A stretch of 35,953 nt of DNA from Methylococcaceae bacterium (GCA_902810705.1 CADDYU010000027.1:1-35953); one strand, 5' to 3'. Shown: positions 14,226-22,683, numbered from the stretch's first letter. The notes: generated by a model not told the origin, from the letters alone. Numbers and translations: made by a program.

Positions 14226-16964
14226 TTACATGGTCTTCAGAAACTCGATCAAGGCTTGCTTGTCCTGATCGCTGAGTCCCGGTTCGCCTTCCTCGGCGGG
14301 CAGATAATCGGTGCCGAAGTAATGGCCTCGGTTCACCACGAAGTCCGGGCACTTGTTGACGTTGATCAGGGGATCGACGAGGTCGGCAAATACCCGACGC
14401 AGTTCTTCATCGCTCACCCGGTCCGAGCCAATCTTGGCCTTGATCAAATCCCCGAGATGACCCTTGAGCGCCTTCAGTAATTCCCTGACGTCCTCTCCTC
14501 TTTTTTCGAGATCGAGGTTGGCGATCAGATTGACCGGGGTACCCTCCGGGATGGGGCCCAGTTCCAGAGCGCCATCGGCGGCCAATGGACTTAGAAGCGG
14601 AGGCAGATAGCCCGCGGGCACGTTCAGCCAGCTTCTGGCCCAGGTCCGGTCGATGATGCCGGGAACTTCCTTGCCGGAACGAGTCCGGTAGGTACGGCCC
14701 TCGCAACTGCCGGCGGCCGTCCGGCCATAGCCGGCGCCATAGCTTTTCCCGGTATCCCCATAAGTCTTGCCGTATCCGCCGTCATGGCCCTCGGCGTACT
14801 CGGAGCCCGTCGCGTACAAATCCTTTTGATCGCAGTAGCGTTTTTCCGGCCACAACAGCTGCTGAATGCTGGTGTCGAACGATTTCATGCGATCCTCGAC
14901 CGAGCCGGACGGATAAAACTTGCCCAGGGTATTGTTCAACAGAAAAGGCGCGGTGGACCAAAGGCTGACCAGTGAGGGGGGGCGGATGTAGCCGCGCCCG
15001 CCATCCGGCATCGGATAAGGCCGGGGCTCGCGGGTGACGGGGTGATGGACCGTCACGGTTCCGACCGACGGCAGGCTCTTATAAGACGTGGACGAGAAGT
15101 TGTCCCAGATGTCGCCCCTGATCGCGTTGGTGGCGAGGGAAGCGCAGATGTTGATCTCCAGCAGGGTGACCGGAATCCGGAGCTCCGTGGACAGATAGTT
15201 GTTGGCGAGGAAGTCGTCGGCCAGAACGATCTTGGTCATCTTGGCCTTGAACTCCTTGGTCTTGGTCCAATTCCAGTACTCGTTCCAGCAGCTCAGATAA
15301 TTCGGTCCGTTGCATCCCTGGTCCGGGAAGAACCGGGTGAACGCCTCCTCCGGAAGCTTGCTCGAATGACAGCGGGCGCAATTCTCGGCGAACACCACCT
15401 TGCCGCGTTTCAGGCTCTCCTTATCCGTAGTCAGATAGCGCCTGCCGCCGGGCGCGTTCTTCAAATAATCCGGGGGCGTCGCGGCCAGGAAGAAGAGCGC
15501 CGCGTCGACAGTCTGATTTTCGGTGGCTTTCCAGTAGCTCGAATTCTTCTCCGCATGCGCGATCGGGAAAGGAGTGAATTTCTTTCCGCCCACCAAGGGC
15601 TTGAGGTGTTGCAGCCATTCCTCGCTGAACAAACCGATGTTGACAAAGACGCGGTTCAAGGCTCCGAGGGCGCCAACCGAATCCGCGCCATCCTTGAGCA
15701 CCCGCGGTGTCCAGACCGTATCGGGCGCCTTGAAGAAGGCGTTGAGCGGGCTTTGGGGAGGCACCACGTCCTTGAACTCGTCGAAATGCTTGTTATGGAG
15801 TTCGGCGCCGGTCAGTCTTTCCTTGCCCCAGCGCAAGGCCATTTTCATGCGCGCGCCGAGGTTGTACACCGCGTTCATGGTCCGCGGATTATTGATGTAG
15901 TCGGTGGACAACAGGGAGGTATCCAAGGCGCCCGGCCGATTGGTGCTGAGATCCTGGTAGGCGAAACTTTTCGGATCGGCCCCGTAGACGAAGACTCGAT
16001 CGAACCAGAAATACTGCGCTCCCGGATTGGAATTGAGATTGGCCCAGGTCGGGTTCTCCGGGTCCTTGGGGGGATTGGTCGGATTGGGGCCCACATGACA
16101 GAAACCGCAGGACATGCCGACCCGATACGGTTTCACCAGATTTTGATCGTTGTAGTAGCTGGGATCCGTGTAATACCGCTCGGGGTCCCAACGTTTGGCC
16201 GCCGCCTCGTCGAAATCCGGATTCGGGAACAACCGAAGGCCCACCACTCCCGAGGCATACCCGTAGTAGGAACCGACCGGCAAGGTTTCGTATCCGTACT
16301 TGTTCTTAACCGTGTCCGGCAAGGGCTTGCCACGCGCGCCGATCCTAACGCCTGGATACTTCGCCTCGTTCTCGAAAGGATCGGGGGGGCAACTCGGATC
16401 ACGCACATCCAAATACAAGCCGAACCGACCCCGAAGACCTACCGGTCGGCCCTGGGCGTCGACATTCTTCTTGAAGCACGGCTCGTTGACCACGCCGAAC
16501 CAGTACCAGCGGTTATCGCGGCTGTAACCGGGATTTTTCATAAGGCTTGGATGGTTCGACACGACCTTTAGAAGATCCAGGCTCCCCACGCTGTTGATGT
16601 TCAGGTGATCCCAGAACTTGTCATTGCCCCCGGTCCATATGATCCAGTTGTTGCGGCCTCGGACGATCGCCTTGACGAGTTCGTCCGGCGTCTTGTCGAG
16701 CTTGTAGTCCTTCAGAGCCTCGGCCACCTTGTCCGGACGCTGGCTGATGCCGTAATCCATGTCCTTGAAGTAATCCTCGTCCGCGGCGGGAAAGCTTTCG
16801 GCCGTTCGGCCCACGCAGAGCGCCTCATCCTTGATCGAACCTGCGCCGCCTCGGCCTTCCTGGCAGGCCGTAGCGATCCAGGGCGAGCGTTTATAAAGGC
16901 ATCCGGCAACGGCCACGGCCAGCCCGAACACCACCAAAGCGATCACTGCCTTCTTGCTTTTCAT
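14226..16964 (-). CDS. Large c-type cytochrome lipoprotein (two CXXCH), RoxA-like superfamily
   Basis: 912 residues from the ATG at 16964, chosen because GGAGGT lies five bases upstream and a lipoprotein signal follows (MKSKKAVIALVVFGLAVAVA then Gly-Cys22). The frame is open upstream but that stretch is not leader-like. Two haem c attachment motifs are present: CGFCH (286-290) and CARCH (529-533). Segments such as GYIRPPSLVSLWSTAPFLLNNT (about 659-679) match the C-terminal part of the two smaller cytochromes in this operon, but the His of their YLHNG is Leu676 here. A Tyr/Gly-rich patch lies at about 729-747. The end LSDQDKQALIEFLKTM is the usual cytochrome c final helix. Predicted anchored on the periplasmic side. 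It may be an oxygenase, peroxidase-like enzyme or electron acceptor. Confidence 0.88.
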   Translation of the reverse strand: MKSKKAVIALVVFGLAVAVAGCLYKRSPWIATACQEGRGGAGSIKDEALCVGRTAESFPAADEDYFKDMDYGISQRPDKVAEALKDYKLDKTPDELVKAIVRGRNNWIIWTGGNDKFWDHLNINSVGSLDLLKVVSNHPSLMKNPGYSRDNRWYWFGVVNEPCFKKNVDAQGRPVGLRGRFGLYLDVRDPSCPPDPFENEAKYPGVRIGARGKPLPDTVKNKYGYETLPVGSYYGYASGVVGLRLFPNPDFDEAAAKRWDPERYYTDPSYYNDQNLVKPYRVGMSCGFCHVGPNPTNPPKDPENPTWANLNSNPGAQYFWFDRVFVYGADPKSFAYQDLSTNRPGALDTSLLSTDYINNPRTMNAVYNLGARMKMALRWGKERLTGAELHNKHFDEFKDVVPPQSPLNAFFKAPDTVWTPRVLKDGADSVGALGALNRVFVNIGLFSEEWLQHLKPLVGGKKFTPFPIAHAEKNSSYWKATENQTVDAALFFLAATPPDYLKNAPGGRRYLTTDKESLKRGKVVFAENCARCHSSKLPEEAFTRFFPDQGCNGPNYLSCWNEYWNWTKTKEFKAKMTKIVLADDFLANNYLSTELRIPVTLLEINICASLATNAIRGDIWDNFSSTSYKSLPSVGTVTVHHPVTREPRPYPMPDGGRGYIRPPSLVSLWSTAPFLLNNTLGKFYPSGSVEDRMKSFDTSIQQLLWPEKRYCDQKDLYATGSEYAEGHDGGYGKTYGDTGKSYGAGYGRTAAGSCEGRTYRTRSGKEVPGIIDRTWARSWLNVPAGYLPPLLSPLAADGALELGPIPEGTPVNLIANLDLEKRGEDVRELLKALKGHLGDLIKAKIGSDRVSDEELRRVFADLVDPLINVNKCPDFVVNRGHYFGTDYLPAEEGEPGLSDQDKQALIEFLKTM

Positions 16965-17189
16965 ATGGACCTCCGCCAAGTGAGTTCTTGTTGTTTTGTC
17001 CAAACCGACTTCCGAGGGGCCCGCCGAGCGCCCCTCCCACTCAGGCCCTTGCCACTCGCAAGGAGCGCGATGGCCCGAATCTTTCCTTGTCGGCCTCAGT
17101 TTCATTTAAACCAATCCAGGGGACCACAAAAATCTTGAGCCAAGCCTGCTTGGCACCGAATTCAGAAACGTGGGCGGTGAAAAAGCCGC

Positions 17190-17696
17190 TCATGACGCCA
17201 AGCCAATAACCAGGATCAGGAGCACCGTGGCCGTCGCCGCCACCAGGCCTGTAAGCCATGGCGGATACATCCTCCGCGCTCCCTGCACCGGGCCTTGCTC
17301 CCCACCGAACTGCTCTTCGCGGGTCAGGTGCACCAGACAGTAAAGCGTGGCAAGCCCGAAGAAGGCGTCGACCAAGGCAATGGACAAGAATCCCGGTGGC
17401 TGACCAAAGAACAGGACCGCGATCAAGAAGAAGGTGGAGCCGCAGGTCCTTGAGGGAAACACGTGTATCCATGCGGGCGCCCGATAACGCACGGGATCCA
17501 CGGCGCCCGGCATATAAAACACGGAGATGATGAAGAGCAGCATCGCGGCCGCTTGCCCCCAGATGGGTTGATCCAGGGGGATCTTTAACAATCCGAGGAA
17601 CCAATTGGGCGCAAAAGCCAAAGGGATCACAAAAAGCATGTTGATGGCGATGCCGATCCACGTCAGGCGGCTGTACCAAAAAGCGTAACGGCTCAT
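17190..17696 (-). CDS. Small integral membrane protein of unknown function
   Basis: 168 residues, from an ATG at 17696 with GGGAG nine bases upstream; a GTG one codon earlier is possible. It consists almost only of hydrophobic spans: about 8-30, 46-66, 86-100, 102-120 and 145-167, so four or five transmembrane helices. A short charged loop with a Tyr/Pro pair (MYPPW) lies before the last span. No cofactor ligands or enzyme motifs are visible. It lies between two cytochrome genes (44 bases to the upstream one), so it may be a membrane partner, a quinone-facing subunit or a substrate channel of the system; this is inference from position only. Confidence 0.8.
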   Translation of the reverse strand: MSRYAFWYSRLTWIGIAINMLFVIPLAFAPNWFLGLLKIPLDQPIWGQAAAMLLFIISVFYMPGAVDPVRYRAPAWIHVFPSRTCGSTFFLIAVLFFGQPPGFLSIALVDAFFGLATLYCLVHLTREEQFGGEQGPVQGARRMYPPWLTGLVAATATVLLILVIGLAS

Positions 17697-17740
17697 CACG
17701 ATGTTCTCCCAAGCTCTTTCATAAACTTGTCCATGACCCG

Positions 17741-19225
17741 CTACAAAGACTTCAGGTATTCGAGTAGAGCTTGCTTTTGCTCTTCGGTCAGCTCCGTACC
17801 ATAGAGATGCCCTTGATTGCCGTTGCCAGGAACCCGGGTGTCGTAGCGAAAGCCGGTTTGCTCGGCGGCCGCTCCCTGAGCCACGAAGCCTACGTTGACG
17901 GGATCGAGGAGGTCATAGCCGCGATAAAACACGGCCGGCCGCTCTTCCGGCCGCTTGAGGAGATCGCGCAAGGTAGGCACGGAGCCGTTGTGCAGGTAAG
18001 GACCTCGAAGCCAGATGCCATCGAGCAGCACGGACACGTAGCCGTCCACGTCCTGGAAGTGCCGCATGCCCCAGTCGTATTCCTTCTGGTAGGCGTTGTA
18101 GCGCTTGGCGGCTTCGGCGGTCCACATGTCCACCCGGTGCCGGTCGGTTCCCAGCTCCCCGACCGGAATCACGGACCCGGTCCTCTTGCCCTCGGCGGCG
18201 TGGCAATCCGCGCAATGCTGGTCGAACACCGCCTTGCCGGCCGCCGCGCGCTTGGCATCGACGCGGTAGGGGGAGTCGGCGGCCTTATCGAAACCGAAGG
18301 GACTGGCCGGCGCGGGAACCTCCCACAGCCATTTTTCGAGGCGTTCCAAGTTGTCCTCGGGGACGGACTTGTACGTCGTGCCGTCGCCGATGGCGGAACT
18401 CACCACCACCTCATGAAAATCGGTGTTCAGCCCGTCCCAATGGAGGGCATGCTTGGCCCGCGCCTTCATGTTCCACAAGGGCGGCATGTCGGCATTGCCG
18501 ATGGTGCCGTCGGTGCCCATTTGCAGGATGCCGAACTTGATGGGGTTGAACGGATCGATCCGCCCCGGGCCCCAGTCGGGTTTTTCCTCGGTCCAGCCGA
18601 ACTGTTGGCCGTACTTGATCAGAGCCTTTTTCGTCGAGGGGACGAGTAGATAGCGATAGATCAAGCGATCCAGCCAGGGGAGTTCGTAGACCCGGTCGAT
18701 TTCGCTCAAAATGGCATCGGGATTGAACCGGGCGTCGCGGGCGGCGGCCGCGATGAACCGCGCATAAGCCTGCGTATTGATGGTGGGCGCCGGACCCGGC
18801 ACGACCAAAGTGGGCGAGCCATCCGGTTCGAGACGATAGCGGGCGGTGTGGCAGAAGGCGCAATTGAAGGCGACCCGCGGAAATCCGATGGTTTTTATCG
18901 AGAACCCCACCGGGGTTTCCCGGCCCCGCTCCCAGGGAACGCCCAAGGCCGCGTACCCCCCGGGCCCCGGCAGATACTCCGGAAACATCTTCGGCATCAC
19001 CCGCCAGATCCAATAGGGTATTCCCTGCGATGCCTCGCTCCCGATCGAGCCGTACTTGAACCACTCCTCCGGGGTTTTGAGCCCCACCTGCTCCACTTCG
19101 CGGAACAACTTGTACCAGGCGACGAAGGTGGCTCCCAGGGCCAGAATCAGCACGGCCAACGCCACGCGCATGAGTTTCGAATGCTTCAGGCCTGATATCG
19201 CCCAGTACGTCGCTTTTTTAAACAT
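17741..19225 (-). CDS. Membrane-anchored di-haem c-type cytochrome, RoxA/fatty-acid-dioxygenase-like
   Basis: 494 residues with an N-terminal anchor (about 20-38) and a periplasmic body. CXXCH motifs are CAFCH (122-126) and CADCH (338-342). Other conserved words shared with the paralogue are FKYGSIGSE, GIPYWIWRVMP.MFPE, DWGPGRIDPFNP, LHWDG and DGIWLRGPYLHNGSVPTLRDLL (401-422), with His412 a likely axial haem ligand. One N-terminal and one C-terminal haem domain, plus the YLHNGSVPTL block, is the layout of RoxA-type rubber oxygenases and of the Pseudomonas periplasmic oleate dioxygenase/diol synthase family. Enzymatic oxygenation of a hydrophobic substrate is thus plausible, but simple electron transfer cannot be excluded. 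The start follows a GGGAG. The gene is 28 bases after its paralogue. Confidence 0.9.
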   Translation of the reverse strand: MFKKATYWAISGLKHSKLMRVALAVLILALGATFVAWYKLFREVEQVGLKTPEEWFKYGSIGSEASQGIPYWIWRVMPKMFPEYLPGPGGYAALGVPWERGRETPVGFSIKTIGFPRVAFNCAFCHTARYRLEPDGSPTLVVPGPAPTINTQAYARFIAAAARDARFNPDAILSEIDRVYELPWLDRLIYRYLLVPSTKKALIKYGQQFGWTEEKPDWGPGRIDPFNPIKFGILQMGTDGTIGNADMPPLWNMKARAKHALHWDGLNTDFHEVVVSSAIGDGTTYKSVPEDNLERLEKWLWEVPAPASPFGFDKAADSPYRVDAKRAAAGKAVFDQHCADCHAAEGKRTGSVIPVGELGTDRHRVDMWTAEAAKRYNAYQKEYDWGMRHFQDVDGYVSVLLDGIWLRGPYLHNGSVPTLRDLLKRPEERPAVFYRGYDLLDPVNVGFVAQGAAAEQTGFRYDTRVPGNGNQGHLYGTELTEEQKQALLEYLKSL

Positions 19226-19253
19226 CCTGCTCTCCCGCTGCGCTCAGGCTGAA

Positions 19254-20783
19254 TTAGAAGGTTTTCATGAACTCGACAATGGCGTTCTTGTCGGCATCGC
19301 TCAGCTCGGTGCCGTAGGCGGCGCCGTCATGGCCGGCGTTGGAATTCCCCTCGACGAGGGTATCGAACTTGAAAAATTTCCGGCCCCTTTCCTCGCCCAC
19401 GCTGGACACGAAACCGACCTTGCCCCAATCGAAAACGTCGTAGCCCCGGTAGAAAGTCTTGGGCCTGCGTTCGGCCGGCTCCAGCAGATCGCGGAGGGTC
19501 GGAACGGAACCATTGTGCAGGTAAGGCGCGCGCAGCCAGATGCCGTCGAGCGGCATGTTGGCGTAGCCGTTGGTCTTCCGGAACTGCTCGAAACGCCAGG
19601 AATATCCCGCGTACAGCATGTTCTGGTTGACCGATAAGAGCTCGGTGTAGGAGTTGAGGCGCCCCGGATCGGTGCGTATCAACCGGAGCGGCTCCACCGT
19701 ACCCAAACGATTGAATCGGTGGGTGTCGAAGTTGTACCTGGCGCCCTCCATCATCCCGTGGCAATTGGCGCAGTACTCTGCGTAGAGCTTGCGACCGGCG
19801 CCGGCCAGTTTTGCGTCGATCGGCTTGGGATAGGGGGGCGACTTGAACTCCCAAAGCCAGTCCTCGATCCTGCCGATCCGCCTCAGATCGATCGTGACCG
19901 GCGTGACGCCCGCCCCCAGGGCGGCGCTCTTGTTGCGTTCCTCCACGGAAGGGTTGTTGCCGTCCCAGTGCAGATACATGCCTTGGCGTGGCCCCTGATT
20001 CCAGATCGACGGGTAATCGGCCGGGCCGATCAGCTCCTCGCGCGGGAGCTTGTCCATGGGGAAGTTGAACTGAATGGCTTTGTAAGGATTGAAGGTATCC
20101 ACCCGACCCGGACCCCAGTCATGCTGGCGGTTCAGAAAGGCCAGCTGCTGACGGAGGCCAAACAGCGAGCTGCGGACCCGGTCGACAACCAGGTAGCGAT
20201 AAAGGAGTCGATCCACGAAATCGAGCTTCCCGCCCATGGCTTCGATCTTCGCCATCACCAGTTCCGGAGTAAAGCGGTTGTCCAAGGCCACCGCGCGCAG
20301 AAACTGGATGAATTCGTAGAGCCGGAAGTTATTGGCCGGCATGCCCAGGTAGATGTTGGGCGCGCTGCCCGGGGTCTCTCGCACCGTGCCCGTATGGCAA
20401 ACGGCGCAGTTCAGCCAAACCCTGTCGATGCCTTGGCTCCGGCGGCGCGAGACGCCGATCGGGAGCTCACGCCCTTCTTCATAAAGGAAGCCGAACGACG
20501 CGTAACCCGCCCTGCCTGGAAACTTCTCCGGGAACATCTCGGGCAGCACCTTCCAGATCCAGTACGGCAGGCCACTCGCCGTCTCGCTGCCGATCGACCC
20601 ATACTTGAAGTGCTCTCGCATGTCGTCGTAATCGACCGGCACGTCGCGGGTGAAGCGGCCGATGAGCCACACGGCGGCCACGAGTAACCCGATCGCCGCC
20701 GCGCTCAAGCCCAGCTTGAAGGGGTTCCGCCACCATTTCCGCGTTCCGGGCTCGTTTGGTGGAGCCGTCTCTTGGCTACTCAT
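19254..20783 (-). CDS. Membrane-anchored di-haem c-type cytochrome, paralogue
   Basis: 509 residues, start ATG with AGGAGA seven bases upstream. A cytosolic stub (1-22) is followed by one transmembrane anchor (about 25-43) and a periplasmic domain. CAVCH lies at 126-130 and CANCH at 338-342. FKYGSIGSETASGLPYWIW, DWGPGRVDTFNP, LHWDGNNP and DGIWLRAPYLHNGSVPTLRDLL mark it as a paralogue of the next gene. His423 in YLHNG is a candidate axial ligand of the C-terminal haem. Differences between the two paralogues concentrate in the middle and just after the second haem motif, where substrate or partner contacts would be expected. The tandem pair suggests either sequential reactions, as in the oleate dioxygenase/diol synthase pair of Pseudomonas, or a hetero-complex (inference). 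Confidence 0.9.
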   Translation of the reverse strand: MSSQETAPPNEPGTRKWWRNPFKLGLSAAAIGLLVAAVWLIGRFTRDVPVDYDDMREHFKYGSIGSETASGLPYWIWKVLPEMFPEKFPGRAGYASFGFLYEEGRELPIGVSRRRSQGIDRVWLNCAVCHTGTVRETPGSAPNIYLGMPANNFRLYEFIQFLRAVALDNRFTPELVMAKIEAMGGKLDFVDRLLYRYLVVDRVRSSLFGLRQQLAFLNRQHDWGPGRVDTFNPYKAIQFNFPMDKLPREELIGPADYPSIWNQGPRQGMYLHWDGNNPSVEERNKSAALGAGVTPVTIDLRRIGRIEDWLWEFKSPPYPKPIDAKLAGAGRKLYAEYCANCHGMMEGARYNFDTHRFNRLGTVEPLRLIRTDPGRLNSYTELLSVNQNMLYAGYSWRFEQFRKTNGYANMPLDGIWLRAPYLHNGSVPTLRDLLEPAERRPKTFYRGYDVFDWGKVGFVSSVGEERGRKFFKFDTLVEGNSNAGHDGAAYGTELSDADKNAIVEFMKTF

Positions 20784-20844
20784 GGCCTGTTCTCCTAATC
20801 CCGATCGAGGTATTCCAAAGCGATGTCATCCCGAAGCAGTGCCC

Positions 20845-21003
20845 CTACAAGGCAATGGCGATCGCCAGCAAAACAAGAAGCGCCAGCGCAGCGAAGCCGG
20901 CCCTCCGGCGGAAACGAATTTCATATTCGTCGACCGGACTCTTCAAGATTACGTCGGTCAGAACCTTGTCTTTGGTTCGTGTATGCACTTCCTCACGATC
21001 CAT
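20845..21003 (-). CDS. Small tail-anchored membrane peptide
   Basis: 52 residues from an ATG at 21003 with AAAGGA upstream; an upstream start at 21033 is less likely. The first 33 residues are charged (MDREEVHTRTKDKVLTDV, then DEYEIRFRRR) and are followed by one hydrophobic segment (AGFAALALLVLLAIAIAL) that ends the protein. The Arg-rich flank before the segment suggests that the N-terminus stays in the cytoplasm. I recognise no family. It sits between the flavoprotein and the first cytochrome gene (46 and 61 bases away), so it may be an assembly or tethering subunit of the same system. Confidence 0.65.
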   Translation of the reverse strand: MDREEVHTRTKDKVLTDVILKSPVDEYEIRFRRRAGFAALALLVLLAIAIAL

Positions 21004-21049
21004 GGTTTTTTTCCTTTGCGGTTCGAGAGACAAAAATCCGGTTGTCCCT

Positions 21050-22372
21050 TCAAGCGAAGGGCTGCGGGCGGAAAACCGTCATGACCTCACGGATCATGGC
21101 CTCGTGGTCCCCGCCATAGCGGCTCACGTCATAACAACCGAGCGGATTGGCAACGGCGTTGACGAGACAGCGGTTGCAGAAAGTGCAGGGTTTATCGGGC
21201 AGATCCTTGCCCTCTTGAAGCACCTTCGGCAGATCGTTGTTGGCGATCAGCGGCCGGGCAATGGCCACGCCATCGCAATAGCCTTCCGAAATGACTTTGC
21301 GAATCAGGCGGCCGTCCTGATAGCCGCCGGTATTCAACACCGGAATGCTCACGTTTTTCTTGATTTCACGGCAGTATTCCGCGCTCACGCCTTCCACGGG
21401 AAAATCCTTCTTGGTCCGGTTCCAAAGCCAACGAAAGATCGGCCTCAAGGTCTTGAAATGAAAGATCGTATAGTTCAAATAGCCGCGCACCCCGGCCGAG
21501 GCCATGCCGCCGTACCACCAGTTGGCCTCGTCCAAGGGAAAACCGCCGGGCGGCACTAGGGGGTGAGGGAAAAGGCTGCCGGCCGACACATGCAGCGCAT
21601 CGGCGCCGGCTTGCTCCACCCACTTGCAAATTTGAAGGTATTCCTCCGGGGTATTGCCTTTTTTCTCCCAAGGATAAAGGGCGTTGTTCACGTCGATCGC
21701 ATTGATCTTCACCTGCAGGTGGAAATCATCGCCCACTTCCCGCCGGATGGCCTTGATCACCTCGAGCAGGAAACGAGCCCGGTTTTCCAGGGAGCCGCCG
21801 TATTCGTCCTTGCGGTCGTTGATGCCGGAACTCAGGAACTGGGTGAACAGGTAGCCGTGGGAGGCATGCAACTCCACCCCGTCGAGCCCTGCTTCCCTCG
21901 CCCGCCGCGCCCCATCGGCGAAGTATTGAACGATTTGCCGGATCTCCTCCCGGGTCATCGCCTGACACAAGAGGCCATGGAAGCCGTCCTTGCGGTTGGT
22001 CGAGGACAGGGCCTTGTTCATCAGGTTCTCGACTCCGGGTACGTCGCGCTGCCGTCCGGAGTGGCTGAGCTGCACAATGAACTTGCAATCGTATTGGTGG
22101 ACCGTTTCGCCAACCTTCCGCCAGAAAGGAATCTTGTCATTGTGATCGATCATGGCGTAGTTGGGCATGATGCGGCCCCGGACATGGACCGGCACGAAGG
22201 AGGTGATGATCGCCCCGATACCGCCACGGGCGAATTTCTCCTCCCAATTGATGCGGGCTTGACTGCCGGAGCCGTCGTAATTGTCCCAGCGGCCCGAGAT
22301 GCTCGAACGGAAGAGCCGGTTCTTGACGGTGAGATTTCGAAATGTCAGAGGTTTGAAGATGATGTCGTCCAT
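21050..22372 (-). CDS. Old Yellow Enzyme-family NAD(P)H:flavin oxidoreductase with cysteine cluster
   Basis: 440 residues. OYE/2,4-dienoyl-CoA-reductase-type TIM barrel: the family start FKPLTFRNLTVKNRLFRS, HSGRQ in strand 3, and the FMN/substrate words ELHASHGYLFTQFLS and EYGGSLENRARF. Near the C-terminus PVLNTGGYQDGRL and DGVAIARPLIANNDLP bind FMN phosphate. Four cysteines follow as C-x2-C-x2-C-x10-C (CTFCNRC, then LGC), which resembles the 4Fe-4S site of dienoyl-CoA reductase and trimethylamine dehydrogenase. The NAD-binding C-terminal domain of those enzymes is absent. It probably reduces an activated C=C bond. Cytoplasmic, no signal. The start is MDDIIF at 22372 (AGAAGG close by) rather than the ATG four codons upstream, which lacks a ribosome site. 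First large gene of the operon. Confidence 0.88.
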   Translation of the reverse strand: MDDIIFKPLTFRNLTVKNRLFRSSISGRWDNYDGSGSQARINWEEKFARGGIGAIITSFVPVHVRGRIMPNYAMIDHNDKIPFWRKVGETVHQYDCKFIVQLSHSGRQRDVPGVENLMNKALSSTNRKDGFHGLLCQAMTREEIRQIVQYFADGARRAREAGLDGVELHASHGYLFTQFLSSGINDRKDEYGGSLENRARFLLEVIKAIRREVGDDFHLQVKINAIDVNNALYPWEKKGNTPEEYLQICKWVEQAGADALHVSAGSLFPHPLVPPGGFPLDEANWWYGGMASAGVRGYLNYTIFHFKTLRPIFRWLWNRTKKDFPVEGVSAEYCREIKKNVSIPVLNTGGYQDGRLIRKVISEGYCDGVAIARPLIANNDLPKVLQEGKDLPDKPCTFCNRCLVNAVANPLGCYDVSRYGGDHEAMIREVMTVFRPQPFA

Positions 22373-22401
22373 GGCCCTTCTCATGAGATTAATGTGACCG
22401 G

Positions 22402-22683
22402 TTATCGGAAAACGGAGGGGTCGGAGGGATTTTCCATGTCGGACGGGGAATGCCCGACGGCGGCGCTGCGCCTCGATCCAGGCGCGTCCGGTAAAAGCAA
22501 TTGGGCCGGGTTTCGGCAGGTCTTTCGGGGCTTGCGCTGAATGCCTCTGTGAAATGAGATCGTTGCAGCGCCGCGTAGGTGAATCTTAAAGCGAGGAGCA
22601 TTGTTCAACTTGACGCCAACCTTCAACTTGCCGCAAGTCCGCTCCGTCAGCAGACCGAGCTTGGCTAAGTCCACAACACTCAC
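22402..22683 (-). CDS. Possible leader-region small protein (GTG start)
   Basis: 93 residues starting at a GTG at 22683. The start has a very good Shine-Dalgarno (GGAGG, four bases before the GTG), which is the main reason to list it. The first half reads like a protein (VDLAKLGLLTERTCGKLKVG, then NNAPRFKIHLRGAATISF); the second half is Arg/Pro/Ser-rich and looks like out-of-frame sequence. I do not recognise a family. It lies in the long leader between the candidate promoter and the flavoprotein gene. It may be a truncated gene or a small regulatory ORF. Confidence 0.3.
   Translation of the reverse strand: MSVVDLAKLGLLTERTCGKLKVGVKLNNAPRFKIHLRGAATISFHRGIQRKPRKTCRNPAQLLLPDAPGSRRSAAVGHSPSDMENPSDPSVFR

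Noticed and set aside
15042-16571. Long plus-strand open frame (about 509 codons) opposite the large cytochrome gene
   Set aside because: It is antisense to a gene with clear haem motifs, signal peptide and ribosome site; its translation is rich in Arg/Gly/Val without motifs, as expected of a shadow frame in GC-rich DNA.
19719-20687. Plus-strand open frame of 322 codons opposite the first cytochrome
   Set aside because: Shadow of a gene with two CXXCH motifs and a ribosome site.
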